NCBI GenBank assembly: GCA_038239195.1
Contig: JBBSEZ010000163.1
Span: forward strand, 1-19,521
Reading direction: 5' to 3'
Length of the DNA stretch: 19,521 nt
Source: JBBSEZ01 sp038239195
GTDB taxonomy: Bacteria; Planctomycetota; Planctomycetia; Gemmatales; Gemmataceae
Shown: positions 6,098 through 14,363 of the stretch, in pieces
How the letters are laid out: each line of letters begins with the position of its first letter
How positions within the stretch are numbered: the first letter of the stretch is position 1
Made by a program: the position numbers and the translations under genes
The notes under the pieces: model-generated
Seen by the model: the letters and a program-made list of their open reading frames with translations, nothing else
Database searches by the model: none
What the model was told of the DNA's origin: nothing

Positions 6098-8749
6098 TCA
6101 GCCCGGCAGCGGGACGCGGACGACGTCGCCCTCGGCGCAGACGACGAGCAACTCGCGCGTGAGCGGGCTGGGGAAGCAGGCGACCGCATCGCCGAGGGCG
6201 GCGCGCGTGGTCGCCCACACCGTGAGGGCGCGCTCCCCGCAGCGCACCCAGTACACGCCATCGCGCGCGACGGCGGCGAGCTCGCCGGGACGGAGGAGCG
6301 CGGCGGCGCGATAGCGGGCATCGGGCAGCAGGAGGTGGCGCTCCGGCACGCTGCCCGGCGGGACGAAGATGCCGAACGTGGACCAGCGCAGCCGGCCCGA
6401 GGATTCGATGCCGGCGACCTCGAGCAGGGTCGGCTGCGGGCGCAGCCACGACACGACGGGGGACTCGAGCGAGCAGCCGGACGGCAGGCCGGGCGCCCAG
6501 CCGAGATTGGGGCCCAGCAACACGAGGCCGGGCAAGAGCAGGGCCCCGTGGAAGTCCTCGGCCGGGAAGGAGAGCGGGCCGATCTCCCCCGCCGGCAAGA
6601 ACAGAGGCCCTCGCAGCATGGTCACGCTGCGCCCGTTCCACAGCCCCGCGACGTGCTCTCCCGTCCCGATGACGGTCACGGGCGTCAAGCGGCCCCCTCC
6701 GTGAAGTTCCACCGGGCGCGAGCGCCCCTCGCGGTAAGGGCCCGTGGGGCCTCGGTCGCACAGCGTCAGGTAGTTGGGCTTCGCGGCGCCGCCGCTCAGG
6801 ATCAGCAGCACGCGCGCCGTCGCGTCGGTCGCCAGCGCGAGGACCGGCCCCAATGTCACCGACACGTCGGCAACCTTTCCGTCTGCCGGCTGGTAGCACA
6901 CCACCTCTCTGCCCGCGAAGCCGAGGAACACGTCCCCTGTCGCCGGCGCACTGCACACCGCCGTCACGCTTCCGCGCAAGGTCGGCAGGCGCAGGCAGGT
7001 CGCCGCTCCCTCGCCCCGCGCGGGCCCGCGCACCGCCCCCTCCGCGTCGCGCACCAGCGACGGCGCCCACCGCCCCGACTGGCCCAGCAGCGCCGACACG
7101 CTCGCGCTCCCCCTGCGCCCGCCCTCGGCGCCTTGCCGCAACTTCGTCGCCAGTCCCAGGAGCGCCCGGTCGCGCAGCTCCTGGCGCAGCGCCGACAGAT
7201 GCGGCCGGTCGGCGAGGCCCGCCAGTTCGTTGTAGAAGTGCCCCGCCTCGGGCTCGCGCCCCGGCTCGCCGAAGAACGTGGTCGCCTCCTCAACCAGGCG
7301 CAGCAGATCGGCGCCCCCGGGGCGCTGGGCCATCAGCGGAGCGAGGCGCATCAGGCAGGCCAGCGACGTTCCTCCGGGCCGCTCGGCCCAGCCGGCGGCG
7401 AAATGCTCCTCGGCGAGATCGGGCCGGCCCGCCCACTCGAGGAAGATCTCGCCCGCGCGCAGGTGGTTGCCCCTCGCCACGCACGCCGCGGCCGCGATGC
7501 GATATTCCGCCAGGGCCAGCTCCTCCTCGCCAGCCCGGCGCAGCAGGTCGCCGGCAAGGGCATGTTCGCCCAGCTCGCGGTAGAGCGCCAGCGCCCGGTC
7601 GATCTCGCCGGCCGCCTCGAACGAATGTGCGGCGGCGTGGCGGTCGCCGACCTTGTGCCAGTAGATGAGGGCGGCGTCGTGGTGCAGCCCGCCCTGCGCC
7701 AGCACGCCGGCGGCGAGCGCGTAGTCGTGTAGCAGCTTGCCGTAAATGAAGGCGGCGCGCCGGTAGTCGCCGCGCTGCGTCGCCGCCTCGGCGGCCTTGC
7801 GGTACTCCGCTTCGAGCTGGACGTACAACTCGTCGGGGCCCACCCACAGGCTGCCGGGCCCGCCCCCGCTCCCGCCCAGCAGGGAGTGGAGGTCGTAGGA
7901 GACGTTGCGCATCGGCAAATTGGCGTCGCCGGCAAGGATCGCGCCGCGCTCGTTCCCCTTCAGCGGCAGCGCCCGGCGCAGGGCGTCCTCCAGGCTCCCC
8001 TCGCGGAACTGGCGCAGCAGTTCGCGCAGGGCGGCCTCCTGCTTGCCCAGGATCGCTTCGCCGAGGCGCGGCGCCCAGGACACGGCGCGCCCGACCAGGC
8101 TGGCGCCCAGCCCGGCCAGGCCGGCCCAGCCCAGGGCCCCACCCAGCCACACCAGCCCGCGGCCGGCGCCGGCCAGTGCTTGCCCGGCGGCCCTGGCCGG
8201 CGCGCCGGACTCGGGAGGCCGCGGCGCTTCGGTGCCGACGTCGCCGGCGCCCGTTTCGAGGATGGCGTCGGGCGCGTCCTCGGGGCGCTCAAGCAGCACC
8301 TCGAAGAGACGCTCGGGCCGATCCGGCCGCGCCGGCAACGGGCGCCAGCCCCCACCCGGCAGGCGCGGGACGGCGATCAGGTCGGCGGGCCCCAGCGGCT
8401 GGCGCGGCGCAAAGGCGAGGGCCCGCCCGCCCGGCAGCAACACCAGCCCCCGGTCGCGCACCAGCGCGGCGCGCTCGTCGTCGAGCAGGGCGGGCACGAG
8501 CTCGGCATCGACGGGCACGAAGAGGTCGGGCGCCAGGGCGCGCAGGCGCAGGGCGCCGGGAAAGGGCCCGGCGGCGGGGCGCGCCAGTTTGACGAGGAAC
8601 CCGCCTGCCACGGCGAACGCGAGCGGCAGCGCCGCGCCGCCCATGGCGTCACACAGGCGCAGCAGCTCGGCCACGTCCTGCGAGAGGAGCAGCAGCCCGT
8701 CGGCCTGCGCGACCTCGGCCGACCGTCGCAAACGGAATGGCACCTTCAC
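6098..8749 (-). CDS. ternary-system protein: bpX6-like N-terminus, helical repeats, beta-propeller
   Basis: Last gene of the five-gene operon, 883 aa. The N-terminal ~150 residues resemble the bpX6 domain of MoxR–vWA–beta-propeller ternary systems (recalled family, number not certain). A Pro/Ala-rich linker (about 150-190) follows, then a Gly/Ala/Leu/Trp-rich hydrophobic stretch (about 191-225) that might touch or cross a membrane. Residues about 306-530 are TPR-like helical hairpins with many A/L/Y/G repeats, for example YRRAAFIYGKLLHDYALAAGVL and HHDAALIYWHKVGDRHAAAHSFEAAG. The C-terminal third (about 585-883) is beta-strand-rich and looks like a propeller. The GTG start at 8749 overlaps the stop of the upstream gene (GTGA), and AAAGGGGGG lies about eight bases before it. 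A longer frame from an ATG at 8911 would read deep into the previous gene and is not used. It likely acts as a scaffold or sensor for the MoxR/vWA pair. Confidence 0.85.
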   Translation of the reverse strand: MKVPFRLRRSAEVAQADGLLLLSQDVAELLRLCDAMGGAALPLAFAVAGGFLVKLARPAAGPFPGALRLRALAPDLFVPVDAELVPALLDDERAALVRDRGLVLLPGGRALAFAPRQPLGPADLIAVPRLPGGGWRPLPARPDRPERLFEVLLERPEDAPDAILETGAGDVGTEAPRPPESGAPARAAGQALAGAGRGLVWLGGALGWAGLAGLGASLVGRAVSWAPRLGEAILGKQEAALRELLRQFREGSLEDALRRALPLKGNERGAILAGDANLPMRNVSYDLHSLLGGSGGGPGSLWVGPDELYVQLEAEYRKAAEAATQRGDYRRAAFIYGKLLHDYALAAGVLAQGGLHHDAALIYWHKVGDRHAAAHSFEAAGEIDRALALYRELGEHALAGDLLRRAGEEELALAEYRIAAAACVARGNHLRAGEIFLEWAGRPDLAEEHFAAGWAERPGGTSLACLMRLAPLMAQRPGGADLLRLVEEATTFFGEPGREPEAGHFYNELAGLADRPHLSALRQELRDRALLGLATKLRQGAEGGRRGSASVSALLGQSGRWAPSLVRDAEGAVRGPARGEGAATCLRLPTLRGSVTAVCSAPATGDVFLGFAGREVVCYQPADGKVADVSVTLGPVLALATDATARVLLILSGGAAKPNYLTLCDRGPTGPYREGRSRPVELHGGGRLTPVTVIGTGEHVAGLWNGRSVTMLRGPLFLPAGEIGPLSFPAEDFHGALLLPGLVLLGPNLGWAPGLPSGCSLESPVVSWLRPQPTLLEVAGIESSGRLRWSTFGIFVPPGSVPERHLLLPDARYRAAALLRPGELAAVARDGVYWVRCGERALTVWATTRAALGDAVACFPSPLTRELLVVCAEGDVVRVPLPG

Positions 8750-11514
8750 GAGCCAGCCCCCCTTTGCCGGTGCGACGCCTGCTTCAACGCGTACACGATC
8801 CGCCCGGCGGCACCGGGCGTTTCGGGCCGGCCCAGGAGAGAGGGCGGCCCCAGGCAAGTCCCGTCCGGCATCCAGGCCGCGAAGGAGCTTCGGTAGGCGA
8901 AGAACGCACAAACGAGGTCACCATTGGCTTCAAAGAGGAACACCTGGCCGAAGCGATCGACGGCCAAGACGAACACCCCCTGCACCGCGGCGCGAAATCG
9001 CGCCGGGTCGTAGGCCAGGAAGGCGGGCAGGTTGCCCCGGCTCTCCGAGCGGTTGGGTATGTTGACCGGTGTCGGATACCACTCCGGGTGGCCCTCGCCG
9101 ACGACGAGGGCACCCACCACGTTGTCGCGCCCGTACTCGTGGCCCTCGCGCATGCCCCCCCAGCTGAAGAGGTGAGTGCTGCGGTCGAGGTGGATCGCCA
9201 GCCAGTACCCGCCCATCTCGACGCGGACGTTGTTGTGGAAGCGCCCCAGGGGAGTGCGGACGAGGGGCAACCGGCCGTTGAGGGAGTCGCGTACCTCGAC
9301 CTGACTGGGGCGCCGGCTGAACGCCATCCGCAAACCGTCGGAAGAGAGGGCGACGTTTCGGCTGCGGTCGCCGAGCGGGAATGAGACGACGGGCCTCCCC
9401 TCGGCGAACACCCAGAGGACGACGCGGTTGTCGGGCGTTTGGAAGACGGCGGCAATCGTTTGCCGTCGCGCCGAGGCAGCGGTGAGCACGTGGCCGGCGA
9501 GCAGCGGCTTGCCGTCGGCCAGCGGCACGAACGGGGCGCAAGGCGGGTCGACGTGACGAAGGGCGAGCTCGCCCCGGGCCTTGTCGAAGAAGAGCGTGGG
9601 CCAGAACGGGCGCTCCGAGCCGCTCGCCACCCAGTCGGGATCGAGGGGCACCTCGGCCCAATACTCGTCGGGCCCCAGGGTGGGATCGTCCTGGCGCGGG
9701 AACACGAGCGCCGTTGCCGGCAGGTCGCGGGCGCCCGTGGAGAGGCGAATTCCCTGGGCCTGGCCGATGCTCGCGGCCACGACGAGGGCGTGAAAGGGGC
9801 GGACGTAGCGGACGTGGTTGCGCGGCGACGGGCCCATCTCATCGAGGGGGTGGATGCGGGCCCTCCTTGTCTGGAAATCGTAGTGGGCCGCGACCACCCC
9901 GCCGTCCAGCCACCCGACGACGACGAAGCCCCCTTCCACCCCGAGGAGGTGAAGGACGCTCTGGAGGGCGCCCCCGCCGTGCCGGGCCCGCGGCACAACC
10001 TCGGTCTGCCCGTCGGCGATCCGCGTGACGTACAGCGCGCTATCGCCGGCCGCGCAGATCAGGTGTTCGCCCGCGTCGTCGAAGTCGAACCGAAGCCGGT
10101 CTTTGCCGCCCTCGATCCCGAACCGGAACGGGAAGCCCACCGGCTCGACGTCGCCCTGCCACGGCGCCCACGGCCCCACGCGCACGGCCGGGGCGCCCCG
10201 GTCGAGCTCGATACGAAACCGGCCGAGCGACACCGGCGCCCCGTGCCGCAGCTCGCTCAGCTCGACGGCCCCCTCTCCGTCCACGGCGAGGGCAAAGAGC
10301 CGCGTCTGTCGCCCGCACCGCCGCGCTGCGGCACCGACGTCGGGATCGAGGACGTTGCGCGGGTGCGTGAGCAACACGACGTCGCGCACCTCGTCTTCCT
10401 GCTCCAGCACGCGCTCGAGGGCCAAGGCCGGGCTCGCCGAGAGGTCGCTGGCTTCGACGAGCTCGGCGAGCTCGTCGGTGCCGATCTCCAGCGGATCGAC
10501 CGGCGCCCCGCCGGCGCTGGTGCAGGCGAAGCGGAACGAGAGCTTCTTTCGCAAGGAGAACTGGCCGAGGGCGAAGACGGTCGCGGCGAGAACCAGACGT
10601 ACGGGGCCCCAGGTGCGCACGCCCTGATCGAGCAGGACCACCAGCTCCTCGCGAGCCCGGGCGTGGGGCTCCTCGCGGCGGTAGTAGAGCAGTTCGTTCT
10701 CGGCGTAGCGGCGCACGAGCTCGAGGTCGTCGAGGGCGAACTGACTGAGCAACATCTGCTCGGGCTGGCCGCGCGCGGCGACGTCGGCGTAGCCGCCCAC
10801 CGGCAGCTCGTGGGAAGCGAGCCGGCGCGGCGGGAGGGAAAAGGCGCTGACGAACTGGGCGACGTAGGGGACCGCCCCGCGGAGGCGCTCGCGCCGGCTG
10901 AGGTCGGCCAGCGCGCCTTGCAGCGAGCGCGGCCGCTCGAAGAGGAGGGCCCGCGCCACTTGCTCGGCCTCCTCGCCCGCGGGCCCCTGCCCGTGCCAGA
11001 GCCAGTGGACCAGCGCCTCGTCGCTGAACTTCTCCAGGGCGCGGGCGATGCGGGCCTCGAACTCGTCCGGGGAGAGCGGCGGTTGCTGCGGTTGGCGCGC
11101 CTCCTGGGCCGGCGCGGTGGTACACGAGTGGACCACGAGCCAGTGCGACAGCTCCTCGGGCGTGGGGACGTTGGGCGCGGCCGGGACGGCGTCGCACAGC
11201 AGGGCGCACAGCACGCCAGCCGTGCGCGGGGGGCTGCCCGCCTCGCGGTAGGCGCGGTGGAGGCGCCCGAAGTGGGCCCGCGTTGGCTCTCTTCGAGGAT
11301 CGCGCAGCAGCGCGAGCAGGTGCAGGACGTACCCGAAGTGGACGAGCGGCCGTTTGAGCGCGAAGCCTTCGAGGAAGCCGATCACCTCGACGGCGAACGC
11401 GAACGTGGAGCCATCGCCCTTCTCGATGGCGTCGGATAGCTCCGACCAGCGCAGCCCGCCGAGCCGGGCGCAGTAGTCGGAGGGGGCCCGCAGGTAGTCC
11501 GCCGCGCGGCTCAT
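8746..11514 (-). CDS. ternary-system vWA and beta-propeller protein
   Basis: A 922-aa protein, fourth in the operon. The N-terminal ~270 residues are mainly helical. A von Willebrand A domain covers about 285-435. Its MIDAS-like loop reads LLDQGVRTWG (Asp296, Gly298, Arg300) rather than DxSxS, and the strand that normally carries TDG reads LLTHPRN (383-387), so metal binding is probably altered. From about 440 to the end are beta-propeller blades, for example FDFDDAGEHLICAAGD and NVALSSDGLRMAFSRR, which resemble WD-type repeats. vWA proteins encoded next to MoxR ATPases usually act as adaptors for them. The ATG at 11514 overlaps the upstream stop (ATGA), which fixes the start; the longer frame from 11916 overlaps the upstream gene and is rejected. 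Its own stop overlaps the next start (GTGA). Confidence 0.88.
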   Translation of the reverse strand: MSRAADYLRAPSDYCARLGGLRWSELSDAIEKGDGSTFAFAVEVIGFLEGFALKRPLVHFGYVLHLLALLRDPRREPTRAHFGRLHRAYREAGSPPRTAGVLCALLCDAVPAAPNVPTPEELSHWLVVHSCTTAPAQEARQPQQPPLSPDEFEARIARALEKFSDEALVHWLWHGQGPAGEEAEQVARALLFERPRSLQGALADLSRRERLRGAVPYVAQFVSAFSLPPRRLASHELPVGGYADVAARGQPEQMLLSQFALDDLELVRRYAENELLYYRREEPHARAREELVVLLDQGVRTWGPVRLVLAATVFALGQFSLRKKLSFRFACTSAGGAPVDPLEIGTDELAELVEASDLSASPALALERVLEQEDEVRDVVLLTHPRNVLDPDVGAAARRCGRQTRLFALAVDGEGAVELSELRHGAPVSLGRFRIELDRGAPAVRVGPWAPWQGDVEPVGFPFRFGIEGGKDRLRFDFDDAGEHLICAAGDSALYVTRIADGQTEVVPRARHGGGALQSVLHLLGVEGGFVVVGWLDGGVVAAHYDFQTRRARIHPLDEMGPSPRNHVRYVRPFHALVVAASIGQAQGIRLSTGARDLPATALVFPRQDDPTLGPDEYWAEVPLDPDWVASGSERPFWPTLFFDKARGELALRHVDPPCAPFVPLADGKPLLAGHVLTAASARRQTIAAVFQTPDNRVVLWVFAEGRPVVSFPLGDRSRNVALSSDGLRMAFSRRPSQVEVRDSLNGRLPLVRTPLGRFHNNVRVEMGGYWLAIHLDRSTHLFSWGGMREGHEYGRDNVVGALVVGEGHPEWYPTPVNIPNRSESRGNLPAFLAYDPARFRAAVQGVFVLAVDRFGQVFLFEANGDLVCAFFAYRSSFAAWMPDGTCLGPPSLLGRPETPGAAGRIVYALKQASHRQRGAGS

Positions 11515-12239
11515 GGCGCCACCTCTCGCAGGGCCAGGCGCACGCCGGCCCGGCTGACGGGGCCGAAGGCGCCGGCGGGGACCACCTCGGCGCCCTCGTA
11601 GCTCAGCAAGGCCACCTCGCCCTCGGCGAGCCCCAGCGCGGCGGCCAGGGCGCCTTCGGGCAATGCCGGCTCCGGGCGCCAGCCCAGCGGCAGAAGGACG
11701 GCATTCCCCCACAGGCGCTCGGCACCGGGCAGCGGGGGCAGGCGCGTGCCGCGGAGGAGCACGCACTCGCCGCACAACGCCGCCTCCAGGGCGCCGAACT
11801 GGTACGTCGTGGCCCCGTCCGCCCAGCGGCCCAGTTCGGCCCGGGAGCACTGGAGGGCCGTCGCGGGTTGTGGGCGGTCGTCGCGCACCAGCCGGAGGGG
11901 GAGGGCGGGCCAACACCGCTCGCCGACCTCCTCCGGGGACAGGGGGCTCGGGAAAAGGACATTGGCGAGCGGCATTGTCTTCTCAAGGTCGGGCACGTCG
12001 AAGGTTGGCAGATGCTGGCCGAAGGCGTGCCACAACCCCTCGCGCCTCACGAAGAGGCGTGCTCCTCCGAGGGCCAGGACGCAACGCGCGACGTCGGCCT
12101 CTCCGGCAGGCCAGAAGGCCCAGGTCTGCTCTCCTTGCGACGCGATGCGCACGTCGGGGCGCGCCCGCAGGGCAGCCAGGTGGGCGAGGGCCCCCGGCGG
12201 GAACGAGGCGGCGCAAACGTCGTCCAGAGGCGTGGGCAT
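11511..12239 (-). CDS. ternary-system small protein (bpX2-like)
   Basis: A 242-aa protein, third gene of the operon, three bases after the MoxR stop and overlapping the vWA gene by four bases (ATGA). It has no catalytic motif that I can see. Residues 25-75 have the pattern 'G-tWaFWpaGea---c-LalgGA-LFvRReGlWHaFGqHLPtFdvPd', which I associate with the bpX2 domain of MoxR–vWA–beta-propeller systems; the exact bpX number is from memory. The C-terminal half contains conserved Gly/Leu strands such as LLPLGWRPEPALPEGAL. In these systems such proteins are partners of the ATPase/vWA core with no tested function. Soluble: no signal peptide or membrane segment. Confidence 0.8.
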   Translation of the reverse strand: MPTPLDDVCAASFPPGALAHLAALRARPDVRIASQGEQTWAFWPAGEADVARCVLALGGARLFVRREGLWHAFGQHLPTFDVPDLEKTMPLANVLFPSPLSPEEVGERCWPALPLRLVRDDRPQPATALQCSRAELGRWADGATTYQFGALEAALCGECVLLRGTRLPPLPGAERLWGNAVLLPLGWRPEPALPEGALAAALGLAEGEVALLSYEGAEVVPAGAFGPVSRAGVRLALREVAP

Positions 12240-12242
12240 GGC

Positions 12243-13367
12243 TCACCCCAGTTGCTCGAGAACGGCGCCGGCGCGCCGGGCCAGGTGCTGGCGGGCGGCC
12301 TCGTCCTGCACCCAGGCGGCGCGGTCGGCGAGGTCGGCGACGCGCTCGCGCAGCCGGGCCAGGGCACGCAGCGACAGCTTGCTCTCCATCTCCCGGGCCA
12401 CCTCGTCGAGTTGCCGGGCGAGGTCTTCGCCATCGGCCCGGTCGGCCCGCACGGCCAGGGGGTGCGACCGGCCCTCGTCGGGGCGCTGCTCCAGCACGCC
12501 CTGCACCAGCCCGCGCAACGGCCCGATTTGCTCGGCCCGGTCCCAGACGTAGCGCAGCACCCACAGGTCGGACGGCTGCGCGGCGGCCCGCCCGCACAGC
12601 AGCGCCGACGCCGCCACCAGCTTGAGCGCCTTGACGGCCCGACGGTCCGAGAAGGCGATGCCGAGGTCGCGCACCTTGAACGCCGCCTCGCCGTAGAGCT
12701 CGCGCACGGGGGCGAGATCGACGTCGTAGACGCGCTTCGAGAGGGCGCGCAACTCCTCGGCGGAGACGGCGGCGGGCGGGATGGCGGAGCGCTCCAGCTC
12801 CCAGCCGGCGAGGAGGAGGCGCGGCATGGCGAGGCGGGGGAGGTTCTCGACGTGGCAGCGCAGCAGGAAGCGGTCGAAGAGGGCGCGCAGGGCGTCGTCG
12901 TCGGGCAGGTGGTTGGAAGCGGAGAAGAGAGAGAGCAGAGGGAGAGAATAGGTCTGGGCGCCGCGCCGGTAGGTGCGCTCGTTGAGGACGGTGAGGAGGT
13001 TGTTGAGAATGGCGCTGTTGGCGTTGAAGATCTCGTCGAGGAAGACGAGCTCGGCCTCGGGGAGCATGCCGGTGGTGACGGTGGCGACGACGCCCTCGCG
13101 CAGGCGGGCGATGTCGATGGGGCCGAACACCTCGTTGGGCTCGGAGAAGCGCGTGAGGACGTACTCGAAATAATGGCCGCGCACCGCCACCGCGAACTGG
13201 CGGATGAGGGCCGACTTGGCGGTGCCGGGCGGGCCGTAGAGGAAGAGGTGTTCGCCGGCCACGAGGGCCAGCGCGATGAGGTCGATCACCTCGTCGCGCT
13301 CGACGAAGCGCTCCTTGAGCGGCTCGACGACGCCCTGTTGCAGGCGAGAGACGAGGTCGGCGGTCAC
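12243..13367 (-). CDS. MoxR-family AAA+ ATPase of the ternary system
   Basis: A 374-aa AAA+ ATPase of the MoxR branch (RavA-like), thought to act as a chaperone-like remodeller together with a vWA partner, which is encoded two genes downstream. The Walker A is GPPGTAKS (45-52), Walker B LVFLDE (107-112), sensor 1 Asn152 in FSASNHLP, and the arginine-finger region LFDRFLLR (163-170). The segment RFSEPNEVFGPIDI (73-86) between Walker A and B is typical of MoxR proteins. The C-terminal ~100 residues are helical and charged, possibly a coiled coil. All catalytic residues are present. The GTG start at 13367 overlaps the upstream stop (GTGA) and follows a strong AAGGAGG site six bases away. The open frame extends much further upstream, but that part lies inside the first gene in another frame. 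Confidence 0.94.
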   Translation of the reverse strand: MTADLVSRLQQGVVEPLKERFVERDEVIDLIALALVAGEHLFLYGPPGTAKSALIRQFAVAVRGHYFEYVLTRFSEPNEVFGPIDIARLREGVVATVTTGMLPEAELVFLDEIFNANSAILNNLLTVLNERTYRRGAQTYSLPLLSLFSASNHLPDDDALRALFDRFLLRCHVENLPRLAMPRLLLAGWELERSAIPPAAVSAEELRALSKRVYDVDLAPVRELYGEAAFKVRDLGIAFSDRRAVKALKLVAASALLCGRAAAQPSDLWVLRYVWDRAEQIGPLRGLVQGVLEQRPDEGRSHPLAVRADRADGEDLARQLDEVAREMESKLSLRALARLRERVADLADRAAWVQDEAARQHLARRAGAVLEQLG

Positions 13368-14005
13368 GAGGCCCCTCCTTCCGGCGCCAGGGCCGGGAGC
13401 GAGGCCGGCACGCGCAGCCCCCGTTCCGCGAAGACGAGCTCGACGTGCTCGAGCGCCGCGCCGGCCGGCACCCAGCTCGGCCGGGCGCGCTGGGCCAGGC
13501 GCTCGGCGTAGAGCAGCAGCAAGCCGGGGTGCCCTCCCAGTTCCACCGACCCCGCCGGGCCCTCGGGGAGGTCGGCCAGCACGCCGGTCAACGGCCAGCG
13601 GCGCAGCACCAGGTCGAGCCGGCGCGTCAGGCCGTCGTCGCGGCTCGCGGCGGCGGCGCGGCGATGTACCTGGACGAGAAAGCGACCGGCGAGGTCGAAG
13701 GAGAGGTGCTGGGCGGGCGTGGTCGGCAGGTCGCCGGGGAGCAGATGGCGCTCGACCTCGACGTCGGGCTCGTGGCGCTGGAGCAAAAACCAGCACGCCC
13801 ACCACACGAGCTCGGCGGCACGTAAGGCGGCGGCCTCGTCGAAGGGGACGAGCGGGCCGGCCACGTCGAGGGCGTGGTCGGCGCAGGCGCGGGCGAGCAG
13901 GTCGGCGGCCTCCCTGCGCTCGCCGGGCGCGACCTGGGGCCGCTGGCGCAGGACGACGGCGCCGTCGGAGAGCAGGCGTTGAAGAAACTCGACGAAGGCG
14001 GGCAT
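13364..14005 (-). CDS. ternary-system small protein (bpX0- or bpX4-like)
   Basis: First gene of the operon, 213 aa. It is helical in the first half (AALRAAELVWWACWFLLQRHEPD) and then has the conserved-looking HLSFDLAGRFLVQVHRRA and RRWPLTGVLADLPEGP. I place it with the accessory bpX domains of MoxR–vWA–beta-propeller ternary systems from its position next to the MoxR gene and this pattern; whether it is bpX0 or bpX4 I cannot tell. The ATG at 14005 follows GAGGAGG closely. An alternative ATG at 14110 would place the -10 element inside the gene, so it is less likely. It overlaps the MoxR start by four bases, implying coupled translation. Confidence 0.78.
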   Translation of the reverse strand: MPAFVEFLQRLLSDGAVVLRQRPQVAPGERREAADLLARACADHALDVAGPLVPFDEAAALRAAELVWWACWFLLQRHEPDVEVERHLLPGDLPTTPAQHLSFDLAGRFLVQVHRRAAAASRDDGLTRRLDLVLRRWPLTGVLADLPEGPAGSVELGGHPGLLLLYAERLAQRARPSWVPAGAALEHVELVFAERGLRVPASLPALAPEGGAS

Positions 14006-14044
14006 GGGCCTCCTCGGCGAAGGAACGGCACGAAGGTTGTCTTG

Positions 14045-14053
14045 ATTGTAGCA
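14045..14053 (-). promoter_or_regulatory. extended -10 promoter for the ternary operon
   Basis: On the minus strand the bases read TGCTACAAT, a match to the extended -10 consensus TGnTATAAT with one mismatch. No good -35 hexamer is present at the usual distance, which is typical for extended -10 promoters. Transcription would begin near 14038, leaving a leader of about 33 bases before the ATG at 14005. Confidence 0.5.
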
Positions 14054-14090
14054 AGCGAGGGAAGATGGGGGGCGGCGCGGCGAAGCGCGG

Positions 14091-14120
14091 TTGACAGGTT
14101 GGCGGAGCAAGGCGTATGGG
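14091..14120 (+). promoter_or_regulatory. sigma-70-type promoter for the small lipoprotein gene
   Basis: TTGACA (14091-14096) is a perfect -35 and is followed after 18 bases by TATGGG (14115-14120) as a weaker -10. It lies about 45 bases before the lipoprotein start at 14163. It is divergent from the ternary-operon promoter, with the two core elements about 40 bases apart, so one regulator could affect both. Confidence 0.45.
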
Positions 14121-14162
14121 GAGCGCTTCTCTTATTTCGACGCGAGGGGGGGGAGGCGGGAC

Positions 14163-14342
14163 ATGCGAACCGGGACCGCGATGCGCCTGCTTGCGCTGGT
14201 CGTCCTCTTGTTGGCCGGCTGCCAGCAGCAGCAGAGGATCGCCGACGCGGAGCGGGAGGGCCTGTACGGCTCGCCGCGGAACATCTCGTGGGAGCCGGTG
14301 GGCTGGGAGAGCGACGGTCGGGGGGCGGGCCGGTCGAAGTGA
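14163..14342 (+). CDS. small lipoprotein
   Basis: A 59-aa protein with a lipoprotein signal: positively charged start (MRTGTAMR), hydrophobic LLALVVLLL, then the lipobox LLAGC with Cys23 as the predicted acylation site. The mature part is only about 37 residues, Gln-rich at first (CQQQQ) and then charged, with NISWEPVGW in the middle. It resembles the many tiny lipoproteins of planctomycetes, function unknown. A second ATG at 14181 would still keep the signal. GGGAGG lies about six bases upstream of the first ATG. The stop is 21 bases from the end of the convergent aspartic protease gene. Expected location is a membrane facing the periplasm-like space. Confidence 0.7.
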   Translation: MRTGTAMRLLALVVLLLAGCQQQQRIADAEREGLYGSPRNISWEPVGWESDGRGAGRSK

Positions 14343-14363
14343 TCGGGAGTGCCCGGTTGAGCC

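Noticed and set aside
3999..7070. 1023-codon minus-strand open frame
   Set aside because: It lies antisense to the topoisomerase B gene and out of frame with the ternary-system gene; composition is that of GC-rich shadow.
4946..7732. 928-codon plus-strand open frame
   Set aside because: It covers the topoisomerase B gene in another frame and is antisense to the ternary gene; Arg/Gln/Gly-rich with no motif.
9439..11439. 666-codon plus-strand open frame antisense to the vWA gene
   Set aside because: Exact antisense to a gene whose start and stop are fixed by overlaps with its neighbours; no domain pattern.
14006..14110. Longer start of the first ternary-system gene at 14110
   Set aside because: It would place the extended -10 element inside the coding sequence and add a Pro/Arg-rich leader; the ATG at 14005 has its own ribosome binding site.
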